From NCBI RefSeq assembly GCF_003086295.3, contig NC_092040.1:2852001-2916000 (forward strand): a stretch of 64,000 nucleotides of DNA, written 5' to 3'. Below the pieces are notes generated by a model that ran no database searches, had not been told where the DNA came from, and worked only from the letters and a program-made list of their open reading frames with translations. Shown here piece by piece: positions 43,849 through 54,565 of the stretch (position 1 is its first letter; the number at the start of each line of letters is the position of its first letter). This DNA comes from Arachis hypogaea (taxonomy: Eukaryota > Streptophyta > Magnoliopsida > Fabales > Fabaceae). The position numbers and the translations under genes are program-made.

Positions 43849-46800
43849 AAACATTGGTTGATATTGGCCATGAAGAATTAACTCTCTAGCATTAAAATGT
43901 GATGTCCCATTAACTCATACCTTATTTAGCTTTTTTTAGAAATAGAAAAAGATTGTGTGTAATTTAGTGTAATGGTTAATTAGTATGTTTTTTTAACATG
44001 GATTTTAATTTAATTTTGTTATTTTAAATAACAATTCGGATCCTCAATTTGAGAAATAATAAAATTTGTAGAGAAATTCGAGTGTCAGATTTTATAGTGC
44101 ACAAATCAAAAAGTCTGATTTGTATTAAAATAATTTTTTTCATTATAAAATAAATCAAAGAGTCCAATTTGCACATTAAAAAAAATTAATGCTAAAATAT
44201 AAATCTAATGGTCAAGTTTGTATGTTTAAAAGTTTTAAAATAATAAAAAATAAATCTAACTCTCAGATTTACATATTTAAAAAAATTAAAAATTATAAAT
44301 CTAACCCTTAAATTTATCTTCTTCACATAAAAAAAAATTTACCAAGTTTTAACATTGGTGGAAAACAACACTGAAATGGCAATACCAAAATTAAAAAGTG
44401 ACCTTGACCCTATTTACATATATGTCAAGTAGTACAACTTTTTTTTTTTTTTGGCCTCATGTCAACTAACACAACTTGTCTCCCTTTTTTTCCTTAACTC
44501 TTTATTTTGTTTTTTCGTCATTGAATTGGGCTATGTGGTATGGGTTGACAAGTTTTCATACTTTGCTAATCTCTCACAAACATAAAAAGCGCAATAGACC
44601 ATAAGCTTGGCCCAAAATTTTGCAGATTGTATTCTAGGTCTATATTGTAGTTCAAAGGCTAATTTCTGATTGTTATTTTTTTGTTGGGCTTAAAGCCTCT
44701 TTGTTAACCCAAAAAAAATATATTGTAATTCGTAGTGCATTACATCCAAAAACAAAATCTAGCTCATTATGCAACAGAAAATATAACCAAAATAAATAGA
44801 GATAATTCACCAACAATACCCAAAAAAAAAAAAAGAGAGAGAGATAAGCAATAAAATCAAATGAACCATGGCTCATTATCCCAAAGTAACGTTCTTCTGT
44901 TCCGCGACGGATTAGTCCTTAACCTGTCGGGTTGGAGGATATCGTTTGGCTAAACAAAAAAAGATATATTCTTTTGTTGCATGAAAAATCATGTGCTAAT
45001 TGCTAAGTTAATAATGCAGCAATTAACCAAAATTAATACATTAGTTTTAAATGAATATATGATGATTTTCCTCGTTGCTTGAGAACCTTGAAAAAATGAT
45101 CATGGTATGTGATGCTTGATTTCAGGTAGATGAATCAGAAGACAATTCATCATGGAAGGCAATTGGGTATTGTGGACCTGATCCAGAATTCAAATCACAG
45201 TTGAAAGACCATTTCTTGCAAGGAAAATCAAGAGGAAGAGAAGAAGAAAATGATGATGATGATGTTGAAAATGCCATAGGACCACTTTACAAAGGATTAG
45301 TCCATCTCAACAACCCAAGAGACATCACTGTAGATGCTCTAAGAAGACATGGATTCGGGGTTTCGATGATCCGTCGGAAGCCTAAAGTTGCTCCTAAATT
45401 GTGTTCCCCTTCATTGGTTATCCAATGTGATGCAGTGGTGGTTGGTTCTGGCTCTGGTGGTGGTGTTGTAGCTGGTGTTCTTGCAAAAGCTGGTTACAAG
45501 GTTTTGGTGTTGGAAAAAGGAGGATATTCTGCTAGGAACAATCTTACCCTTCTTGAAGGTCCAACCATGGATCAAATGTACCTCAATGGTGGTATGGTTG
45601 CAACTGATGATATGAGTGTGCTCATACTTTCAGGTTCTACTGTTGGTGGAGGCTCTGCAATTAATTGGTAAGTATCTATCATACACAAATATCAAATGTG
45701 TATCTGTATTGAATATTACTACCTTAAATTCCTTAAATGTGTGACCAAGTTGTATTTATCATATTATATTAGGTCAGCATGCATCAAGACCCCTGATCAT
45801 GTGTGCAAGGAGTGGAGTGATGAGCATCATTTGGAGTTGTTTGAGAGTGATCTGTATAAAGAAGCAATGGAGGTTGTTTGTGAAAGCATGGGAGTTCAAT
45901 CAGATATTGAAGATGAAGGATTCAACAATGCTGTATTGAGAAAAGGGTGTCAAGAAATGGGGTATCCTGTGAGCAACATTCCTAGGAATTCGCCATCGGA
46001 TCACTACTGCGGTTGGTGTTGCTTGGGTTGCAAGGATGGGAAGAAGAAAGGGACCTCAGAAACATGGCTTGTGGACTTGGTTAAATCAGGCAACGGAGCG
46101 ATTCTTCCAGGTTGCGAGGCGATAAAAGTCTTGCACAAGAAAAAGAGAGGAAAAGATAGAAAAATTGCAAGTGGGGTGGCGTTTGAATTCGAATACAGAG
46201 GAGCTAAGGACATATGTGTGGTGGAGTCTAAGGTGACAATTGTAGCATGTGGAGCACTTAGTACTCCAGAGTTACTAAAAAGAAGTGGCTTGAAGAATGA
46301 TAACATAGGGAAAAATTTGCATCTTCACCCGGTGACAATGGCTTGGGGATACTTCCCGGATAAACCCAGTTCTGAGGTGTGGCCTGAGGCAGAGAAGAGA
46401 AGCTTTGAAGGAGGGATAATGACAGCCATGTCGCCGGTTGTTGCAGAGTTTGAGAAATCTGGATATGGAGCCGTGATCCAAACACCTTCACTGCATCCTG
46501 GTATGTTCTCAATTGTCATGCCATGGGTTTCCGGGACTGATATTAAAGATCGAATGCGAAAGTTTTCAAGAACTGCTCATATCTTTGCACTAGCAAGGGA
46601 TAAAGGATCAGGGACAGTGGATTCCCCAGCCCGAATAAGTTATCATATGGAAGATTTAGATGAACATAATTTACAAATGGGAGTTGAAAAGATACTAAGG
46701 ATTCTGGCAGCAGCAGGAGCTGAAGAAATTGGAACACATCACGTCAATGGAAGAAAATTGAATGTAAAGCAATCTAGCTACCATGATTTTGATAAATTTG

Positions 46801-47066
46801 TTAAGGAGGAGAGTTCAAGGCCGTTAACTGGACTTACGACGCCATTGTGCTCTGCGCATCAGATGGGAAGTTGTCGGATGGGTTCAAATCCAAAGGAATC
46901 GGCAGTGAATCAAACAGGGGAGACATGGGAAATGGAAGGGCTTTATGTGGCAGATTCAAGTGTGTTCCCTACAGCATTGGGTGTGAATCCAATGATCACT
47001 GTTCAGGCTATAGCTTATTGCACAGCACAATCTGTTCTTGAAGTTCTTAGAAGGAAAAGGCGTTGA
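39625..47066 (+). CDS. FAO: Long-chain-alcohol oxidase (FAO family, GMC oxidoreductase)
   Basis: Four exons: 39625-39942, 40302-40571, 45126-45667 and 45773-47066 (2,424 nt, 807 residues), all GT/AG with matching phase. FAO proteins are membrane-bound flavoproteins that oxidise long-chain fatty alcohols to aldehydes, releasing H2O2. Seen: an N-terminal Gly-rich extension, the conserved early block TLNQRQMKTLIALCDTILPS, a hydrophobic membrane segment LLKIGLWILSTWIGTLILCG (about 122-141), the FAD-binding Rossmann motif VVVGSGSGGG (about 300-309) with the downstream LVLEKGG, the substrate/FAD blocks SGSTVGGGSAINW and VTIVACGALSTPELL, and a GMC C-terminus with the catalytic His in SAHQMGSCRMG (His739) and Asn in GVNPMITVQAIAY (Asn782). 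It is slightly longer than the usual 750 or so residues because of the N-terminal part and an acidic insert (EEENDDDDVE). Closest subfamily may be FAO4-like, but this is not certain. Intron 2 is unusually large. Confidence 0.92.
42705..42990. repeat. Dispersed AT-rich MITE-like repeat (intron copy)
   Basis: Contains aattatttatataaaatacatattaaaatataaaatatatattaaaaataaatt, a composition shared with 52356-52495 and 59172-59325. Boundaries uncertain. Confidence 0.4.
43808..43845. repeat. (TA)n microsatellite
   Basis: About 19 perfect TA units within FAO intron 2. Confidence 0.95.
44050..44330. repeat. Diverged tandem-like repeats
   Basis: Four or five degenerate copies of a unit of about 60-70 bp built on aaatctaa...gtcagattt / ctcagattta, separated by A/T runs. 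Confidence 0.5.
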
Positions 47067-48003
47067 TGAATTATATATTAAAAAAAAAAAACTTTTCTCT
47101 GCTTCTGTATCTCCAGTGATCTAGAATGAAAATCTTTGTTCAAATAACACAAGTTGAGAAAAAGAAAATTGTAATAACTTTTAAGAGAGTTGTTCAATCA
47201 TTCTGAGTGTGTAGTGTATTAATGTTTGTTTCGTCATAACATCTTTTAGTTAAAACTTGAGGCTTTAATAGTCAGCTTAAGTTAGTAAAAAGTAGATTTA
47301 GACAACCTTCATGTCCTTACATAACACTGAATATTTTTTCTAATCTTATATATTTCAATGGCACATATATGCAGTGAGGGAAACTTGACATCTATATCAA
47401 ATTGAAATTTAAGATGATAGTGATATACTTTTGGACCAGGTTTAGTAAAAATTTGAGAAGACCATAGCAGATTATCTTTGAAGCTCAAACAATACATTTT
47501 CAGTATCAATGAACAAGGCAGCCACATGAGTTTAGAATTCAGATCAGATTAATAACATAATTAATAAAAATTTCACCATTTTTTTCTGCTCATATTCAAA
47601 TAAAAAAGAAGCAATATATATAGCATTGACAAGCTACTATTAGCATAAATCTTTTATTATAGTATGAATTATATCCACTGCTAAGGATATGTACAACACC
47701 TCAAGAAATAAACATTTGAGACTGAAAAAATGAACAGCTTTTCCTTTTAGAAAAGAAAGAGAATGGGAAAAGAGAAAACTATGTCTCAATGGAATAGTTT
47801 CTCAATTCTCCAGCTACTGATTGCTATGTATTATAGAAGGTAGTTAGTTGAAAGTAGATATCACATACCAGTTCATGAACCCCCAAAAAAAATAAAACAT
47901 GAACCTGGTGGTGATTTTGCAAGACTGACATCAAGTAACCAAATGTCGAAGATTAAAAAATTATGTTAACATCACACACATAAAAAGTTTGGGCCACTTG
48001 TCA
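47067..48003. other. Convergent intergenic region between FAO and DCP5
   Basis: 937 bp separating two genes whose 3' ends face each other. It must hold both 3' UTRs; an A-rich run starts at 47079. No further gene is seen. Confidence 0.7.
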
Positions 48004-51000
48004 CTAGAAACGATGAAAGTTTGGGCCACGTCCTCTCCTACCATAACCATAACCTCTTCCCCAATTATTTGAGCCTCTGAAATTCATACCGCGACCACCA
48101 CCATAGCCAAAATTAGGCCTGTGTTGGAAATTGCCAAACGTCTACAAATAGCAAAGGTCAGAAATACATCAATATCCCATGCAGTTTAAAGGATACTTTC
48201 ATGGCTAAAAAATTTCAGTTTCTGATGTCTTTACAGACCTCGGTATCCAGTTTTATTCTCTCAGATAAACGGTGTTGTCCATTCCTTCCACTACTCGCAG
48301 AGTTGCAGGAAATTGTGTCAAAAAAGTCATCTTTCTTGTATGCAGACTACAATGAGAAAATAAGAATAAAAAGTCTGCAATCAAACTTCAAGCATAACTT
48401 GATTTACATTACATAACTCAGATGCTTTGACACTTAAGTTTTTGTTATTAAATAAGATTAGCAAATTATGTAACTGGAAAAATTACAGACTTACCTTGGG
48501 ACTTGGTGTCTTCCCTTGACTGTCTTTGTCGCCTGAACTGATAGAAGAAGCATTGTCATCCACTCCTTCTATGTTCATAGTTGCCTTTCCAAGAGAACCC
48601 CATACTTCATCTTTATTGAATTTTTCATTCATGGCCTCAAAATCAAACTCTTCATTGAACTGGGAAGCTATTGAGTGAGGCTGCAAAAAATCAACAAAAA
48701 AACTCAGTCTTTGAATATTAACCCATTTACAGTTGTAATATGCTTTAATGATTTTATGGTACCCTTATTTTATAAGGATAGCTATACCGATTATATAATC
48801 AATCCATGATATTTGATCACAAGTTTTATAAATTTTTAACAGCAAAATAATAATAATAGAAAACTCTAATACTATGCATCATATCTGTAAGGAGAAGAAT
48901 ACAAGTTTTCTAACCTTTGGCACTAAAGTTGGTAATGGCAGTAGTGGTGCTTGAGACACTATAGAAGGCATCAATACAGAGGAATTAGAAGATGTTGGAA
49001 TCAAAGAACCCATATCTTTCTGATTAGGGGTCAAATTCTGTGTTAAAGGAGATACATTTTCTCTGGGATGTGCAAATTGATCTGGAGTTAACAAAGATGG
49101 AGGTATTGGCAAGGGGCCTGAACTGTAACCTACAAATGAAGAAGGATGATGAAAGGCATGTCCAAGATAAATTGACCTTGGGTCAGGGCAAATTTTTTCA
49201 GATATTTGGTTATCAATAGAATTTATTTCTTGGAGAGGTGAAGAAAATGAAGGTATGTTTGATCCATCAAAAGTCATGGGCGTAGGATATGGCATGGGTG
49301 CCTTAGTAGGTAAGAGGGAATTAACATCAAGTGAATCAGAAATTTGTAAAGGGTTAGGAGATGGAGAGCGAGTTTGATTTACAAGAGAAGTATTAGTAGA
49401 AGATACAGGAAGACCATAGTCTGATAAAGGTGTCCATCCCACTTTGTTAGGAACCTCAGTTTCCGGAGTTTGCATCCAACTTTGGTAAGGTAAAGGTGAT
49501 GCTACCATTGACGGCAATTGAAGAAGACCGGGATGTAGCAGAGAATTAGAGTTATTGCTTGATATTCCACTGTGTCCGTTCAAATACATTGATGTGGAAA
49601 AGGATGGATGACCAGCAATTTGAGTAGCAGCAGACTGATCTGAAGGGTTTAGCTGAGTTGCAGACTGAGATGACAGCAACCCAATAGGGATAGCTTTACT
49701 AAACATATCAACACTATCCTGCCTTTGAATAGATTCTGTCGAATTTCTCCCACCAAATGAGGCTGCTGTAGAGTTTAGCTGTGACTGTAAATAGAAAAAA
49801 TATTAGAACAAATCCAAATGCATTGACAAGTCAAAATATGGAAATTGTTATTTATTTTTTAATTATTGTCATGAAACAGTATTACTTGTATAATAGCTGG
49901 ATCATTATGTATCTGCTCTTCTGATTTGGCAGATGTTGGGGGAGACTTGATCTGCAAATTCTGAAATGGTAAAATTCATAAGGACATGCACAACTTAGAT
50001 AACCATACTTGACATGCATACACCACAAGTTCTTGTGACCAAATAGCTCATTCACTACTATTGGTTGAGATTCATATATACATGTATATATATACCCACG
50101 CTAGAATTAGGTTCACTAGAGGCGAAATGACTAAAAAATTTCAAAGAACTTTCATATGATTGTTTCATTAAGTACGATCCATTTAGTCTTATTCTAGGTT
50201 ATTCTACACTTCCATTTTATCTCTTTGCTATCCCTTAGCTCTTGAAGCTCCATTCATTTAGAAGCTAAGCTTTATCTGTTAGGGTGGAATTTATGGGTTT
50301 GGAAAAACAAAGAAGAAAGGTTTGACCAAACCTACAGTCATCTGACTTTGTTGATAAAATTTCTCCAAAAAGCTTTTAGCCACATCAACCACACCTCCAA
50401 CACAACACAATTAAAGTTTTATTTTTCTAAGAAAAAAAAGAATCAAAAGAAAAAATGTATGCTAAGTGAGCAATCTATTCAAAGTTAAGCAACTCAAGAT
50501 TGATACTTCACATTATCAAACCAAAAATATCCATATGTTTATTTGTCCATGCTAGTACTAAAACACATATCAATTAAATAATATTTCAATTACCTTAATG
50601 TCATTTCCTCGAAAAAGAATGTATTCATAAACCTTCTCACTTGGAGGAATTTGTGGACCATCTTTTCTTCTCCCCTCTGTTCCATAGGATCTAACTATAA
50701 TCTCATAACACAGAAGTTTCCATTTTAGATAGAATCGCTAGCAATGAAAAGCTATAAGTGTACAACTTTCAAGGACATGGGTCAAGGAATAAGTTTGCCA
50801 CATAGTGTCACCTTAAGGTTACAAACCAAATCAGTTGAAAATCTAGTATCAAATTACTAATTCGAATAAGACTTTAATTAAGTGCATAATAAACAATTAA
50901 TTACTTCCCGCCAACAAGAACGATTTTACAATTGCTTGTTTAAATTAATGCATATTTAATTGAAACATGGTTTAAAAGTTTGCAATTTATTTCCAATGCA

Positions 51001-51493
51001 GAATCCTTATCCTTATATACTTGTATAACAACAAACAAGAGTTACTCCGTTTCAAACTGCATGATTGATCCATGTCATGTTTCATTCTCCTCCATCACTT
51101 GCTTTTAGCATTTGAGTCATACAATCAATAAAAATATATGCAAGTAATTTCTGAATCCAAACACTGTAATTCCTCACTTAACGACATTAATCGAAGATAG
51201 CATTGCAAAGTTCTTATCCATTGATGCATTCTCAAATTTCATCTTAACCGCTAATCAATATTTCTTCGATTCAACAGACATTTTATCAAACATTCCTCAT
51301 CCAAAATTTTGCGTTTGCGGTGGTGAATGAATGTACCGTTCTTCAAGCCGATGGTGGAATCATGAACGTTGAGGAAATAGAGAATGCCCTCGTAACGAAT
51401 CTCGCTCTTGGAAAGCAAGCTTATGAAGCTTCCTATGTACGAATCACCGGGACTATTCGACGGAGGTCCTTTCACGGCAGATTCAGTCGCCAT
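48004..51493 (-). CDS. DCP5: Protein decapping 5 (LSM14/Scd6/RAP55 family)
   Basis: Seven exons on the minus strand: 51493-51337, 50694-50594, 49960-49886, 49784-48915, 48680-48495, 48346-48239 and 48141-48004 (1,635 nt, 544 residues), phases consistent. DCP5 acts in cytoplasmic processing bodies with DCP1/DCP2, promotes mRNA decapping and represses translation. Seen: N-terminal LSm domain ([23 protein letters not shown], residues 17-39, to [12 protein letters not shown] near 86); a long Ser/Pro/Asn-rich linker with HNDPAIIQ; the FDF motif [14 protein letters not shown] (about 409-422); the FFD box [15 protein letters not shown] (about 464-478); the TFG box starting at residue 500; and an Arg/Gly/Tyr-rich C-terminus ([12 protein letters not shown]). 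All four family modules are present. Exon 6 uses a weak-looking donor (GAG|gtctgt). Slightly shorter than Arabidopsis DCP5 (about 611 residues), mainly in the linker. Confidence 0.93.
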
Positions 51494-51798
51494 AGTGCGG
51501 CGGTGTCAAAGATCGAATAATCGGAGGATCAAATGAGAAATTAAAAACGGTTATGTTTGGGAGATTAGGGTTATGGCGTAGATCGCCATGTGAATTTATG
51601 ATATGCTTTGAGAAACGAAAACTAAACATAAAATAGAGGGAAAGTAGTATATGAGATTGTGAGAAGGATAAAATAACTATATAACTAACTAAGTAACCAA
51701 TAAAAATCGAGATTTTCATTTCATGCTTGCACAACAAGGCATTATTATTAGAATTTTTTGTCTTCTTCCCTTCTTCTTTTAAACATAAATAGAAATAG
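51494..51798. other. DCP5 upstream region
   Basis: 5' UTR and promoter region of DCP5. No convincing TATA box; no other gene. Confidence 0.5.
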
Positions 51799-51799
51799 G

Positions 51800-52332
51800 G
51801 TTGGAAAGCGGGTTGACCCGTCCCAACTCGTTATGTCCCACTAGGCCCGCATCATAAATAGGACGGGTCAATAGATTAAAAATGCAAGTTCATTTTCGCT
51901 TTATGGAATAATTAAATTATAATAAATATTTTTTACTATTTTTTTTAATTTTTAACTTCAATAAAATTGTTCAAAATAATATTTGTTAATAGAATTATCT
52001 TTATTTTAAAAAATAAGTCACATAATTTGAGCATATATACGAAATTATAAAATAAAATAAATAAAGTTATTAGCTGAAAAAAATGAAAACAAAAAATGAA
52101 AAAAAGTGTTTGAAAATGATATAATTATTAATTTTATAATAGTAATCACTCTTTTATTTAACAAAAAAATAAAAATAAAAATTTTTGTCCCGGCGGGCCG
52201 GCCCGTCCCGCCTTGCCAAAAATTCGCAATTTTGGCGGTGCGAGTTTGGTAATTTTTTTTTTAATTTGACGGTTTCAGATTGTATCCCGACCTGCCTTTT
52301 TTAGCGGCTTCGATCCGTTTTGCCACTCTTAG
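51800..52332. mobile_element. Probable hAT-type MITE
   Basis: The left end tagggttggaaagcgggttg and the right end read on the minus strand, aagagtggcaaaacggatcg, are related. G/C-rich ends (cccgtcccaact, ggcgggccggcccgtcccgcc) border an AT-rich core, the same style as the elements at 9609 and 38004. The adjoining 8-mers are only partly alike (TAGAAATA / TAGAAAAT), so the exact boundaries are unsure. Confidence 0.55.
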
Positions 52333-52355
52333 AAAATAGTAGCGGTTATTTATTT

Positions 52356-52495
52356 GTATATCAAAATCAACTATTAAATCAGTTTAAAATACATGTATAA
52401 TTTAGTATATTTTTAATATATATTTTATATTTTAAAATATACTATAAATAATAACTGATTTTAGTGTATACTTAATATAATTATTGATAAATCAA
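52356..52495. repeat. Dispersed AT-rich MITE-like repeat
   Basis: Runs from tcaaaatcaactatta to taactgattttagtgtatact, ends that are inverted relative to each other (tcaaaatcaa.. / ..tgattttagt). A related copy lies at 59172-59325. Confidence 0.55.
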
Positions 52496-52615
52496 CAAAT
52501 ATATAAAATGTGTTTTATTATAATATTTTGTTAGAAAAAAATGGCTGTTTTACAAAAACTTATTAAATATATGATTAATTACAATATTTCACATTTCAAT
52601 ATATATTTATTTTTA

Positions 52616-53832
52616 TATCGAATTGATTTTTGGTGTATACAACATTTTTCTATATCCCTATATATAGAGGGTCTGTTTTCAATTAAAAAATTATATAAAT
52701 TTTTAAATAAGAAAAAAAATTGAGACTTACAATTTTTTCTTTCTTTTCATTTGCTGAATTTGAAACAAATGACCCGCACAATAATTCACTTGTTAAACTA
52801 TATTATAAAGATTTCATTAATTAATCTATTTTTTTGGTAGAGTATTAATTAATCTGTTCAATAAATTGAAGTTAAATCCTAAGATCTTGTAATTAGTTTG
52901 AGTTGATTTAGTCGTTAGTTTATTAGTTTATTTAAATAAATATTAGTTAACGATAAATTTTTAAATAGATTTTAGATTTGTAACGAATTAGTCTTTTAAC
53001 TAATGTGATGAGATTCGTAGAAAAAAAAAATCCTATATTTTGATTTCTTAATTTTTTTAGGGGGGGAGGGAGTTTCAGGATTTTTAAATTTTTGTCAATT
53101 GGGACGGGGAAGGGGATAGATCATAGATGTGATCCTTTTTCTTTTTGGGTGTGGAACTTCTCTTTTTGGAAAGGTAGAAAAGGCTTAAAATCCAGAAAAA
53201 AAAAAAACTCATTCTGAGAACCCATTTATTGCTGCTAGGCCAATCAACCTTAGTTGTACACTAATTCGAATAACAAATATTTAGTTCTGGGAAGTGGGAA
53301 TTCCTAAATTTGATCTTGGCCCGTGTACTTTGGATTTAGACATTTTTGGGTTTTTTTCCTCAAACACATTTAAAAAAAAGAAAAGTATGGAAAGCTAATG
53401 AAATATTTGTACAATGCGTATAATAGAGGTTTAGGGAGTATTAGAGATATAATCATTAGTGTTACTTTTTTCATCAACGAATATCTGGGATAAGTGGTAT
53501 CATGACATAGTATTAGAACTTTAAATCCGAAATGTCAAGAGTTTGATCCTTGGTAAACTCCAAAATCAGTAATTTTATGATATGAGATGTTTATTATCCC
53601 TAGTATTCGGATAATTATTCTGAATATTATGAGTGATGTTCATCTTGTAACTCATATAGCCCATTATACACATTATTCATCTTGTAACTCATATAACCCA
53701 TTGTCCCTAACAGGACTTAAAAAAAAAAAAACCCAGCATATGATCCCAACTTTTCAAGCACCTAGAAATGTCCAAAAACAAAAGAAAGTAATAAGGTTCC
53801 CGAATTTCGTAAGTGATCCTTTTATCTTTAGT
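52616..53832 (+). repeat. Direct duplication, copy A
   Basis: Matches 57113-58200 from tatcgaattga to ttcgtaagtg..tttagt in the same orientation, with many substitutions. Copy A carries an extra stretch of roughly 330 bp (about 53390-53720) absent from copy B, and lacks roughly 260 bp that copy B has near 57630-57890. Non-coding. Confidence 0.85.
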
Positions 53833-54281
53833 GAGTTAATACTCAAAATAGCTCCTGAAATTTGACCCTGATTTAATTTAGCCCTCACGGTTTTAATTGA
53901 CTCTAATTGTACTCTGAAATTTTGACCCACGCCTTAATTTGACCCTTCCGTCGTTTTCCGTCATCGGAGAGCTGACCTGGCAAATTTGGTTGACACCTGG
54001 CACTATCAAAACGACGTCGTTTAACTCTTGGTGCCCAAATTGTTTAGAAACGACGTCGTTTGACATGAAAAAGGGGTTAATACCAACACCCAAACGTTAA
54101 CCCCTTGAAAATGAAACCCCCTCCTTTTTCCTCCTCCTCCATTCATATACGTACCCTCAGAGAAAAATCATGGGTGTCGCTGTAACTAAAGTTTGAAGCT
54201 TTTCTTACTTGTTTCACCTTCATTATAGAGACTAATTGCTTGGGAATCACCCATCCCTTCAAAAACAGGTTAGTAACAAAA
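53833..54281. mobile_element. Possible single terminus of a MULE-like element
   Basis: Starts exactly where copy A of the duplication ends (gagttaatactcaaaatagctcctgaaatttgaccc), a style like the terminal repeats of legume MULEs, and contains two identical 14-bp palindromes. No matching inverted end was found up to 57 kb, so it is either truncated or something else. Confidence 0.3.
54009..54061. repeat. Two identical 14-bp perfect palindromes
   Basis: AAACGACGTCGTTT occurs at 54009-54022 and again at 54048-54061. Confidence 0.95.
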
Positions 54282-54565
54282 TCGTTACTCTCAACATACG
54301 ATGTTCTGTTTTTTACAAAATATTGCATGAGACTTGTTCTTCATTTTTTTCGCTCTATTTCATCAGTGAAACTTTGGGGGACTTTGGTTGATTACGGTTG
54401 TTGATGATGGTAGAGTTATTGTATTCGTTGCTCTCAACAACGATGCTCTGTTTTTTGCAAAATGTTGCATGAATCTTATTCTTCATTTTTTTCGCTCTAT
54501 TTCATCAGTGAAACTTTGGGAGACTTTGGTTGATTACGGTTGTTGACGATGGTAGAGTTCTTGTA
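54282..54565 (+). repeat. Two-copy tandem repeat, period about 142 bp
   Basis: The unit cgtt(a/g)ctctcaaca...tggttgattacggttgttgaygatggtagagtt occurs twice head to tail (gttctg at 54303, gctctg at 54445), about 90 percent alike by eye. Confidence 0.88.

Larger units (their letters stand above)
40572..45125 (+). other. 4.55-kb second intron of FAO
   Basis: GT at 40572 and AG at 45124-45125. AT-rich, with the AT microsatellite at 43808-43845, a MITE-like dispersed repeat near 42705-42845, diverged short repeats at 44050-44330, and a possible retroposon tail near 44900-44962. No coding exon needed by the FAO alignment is missing. Confidence 0.8.

Noticed and set aside
46004..46737. Minus-strand frames opposite FAO exon 4
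   Set aside because: Shadow frames of a clearly coding exon.
51320..51520. 66-codon plus-strand frame opposite DCP5 exon 1
   Set aside because: Antisense shadow of the LSm-domain exon.
53390..53720. Solo LTR within copy A of the duplication (tggaaagc...cctaaca)
   Set aside because: The TG...CA-like ends could be chance; no 5-bp target duplication was found at these borders.
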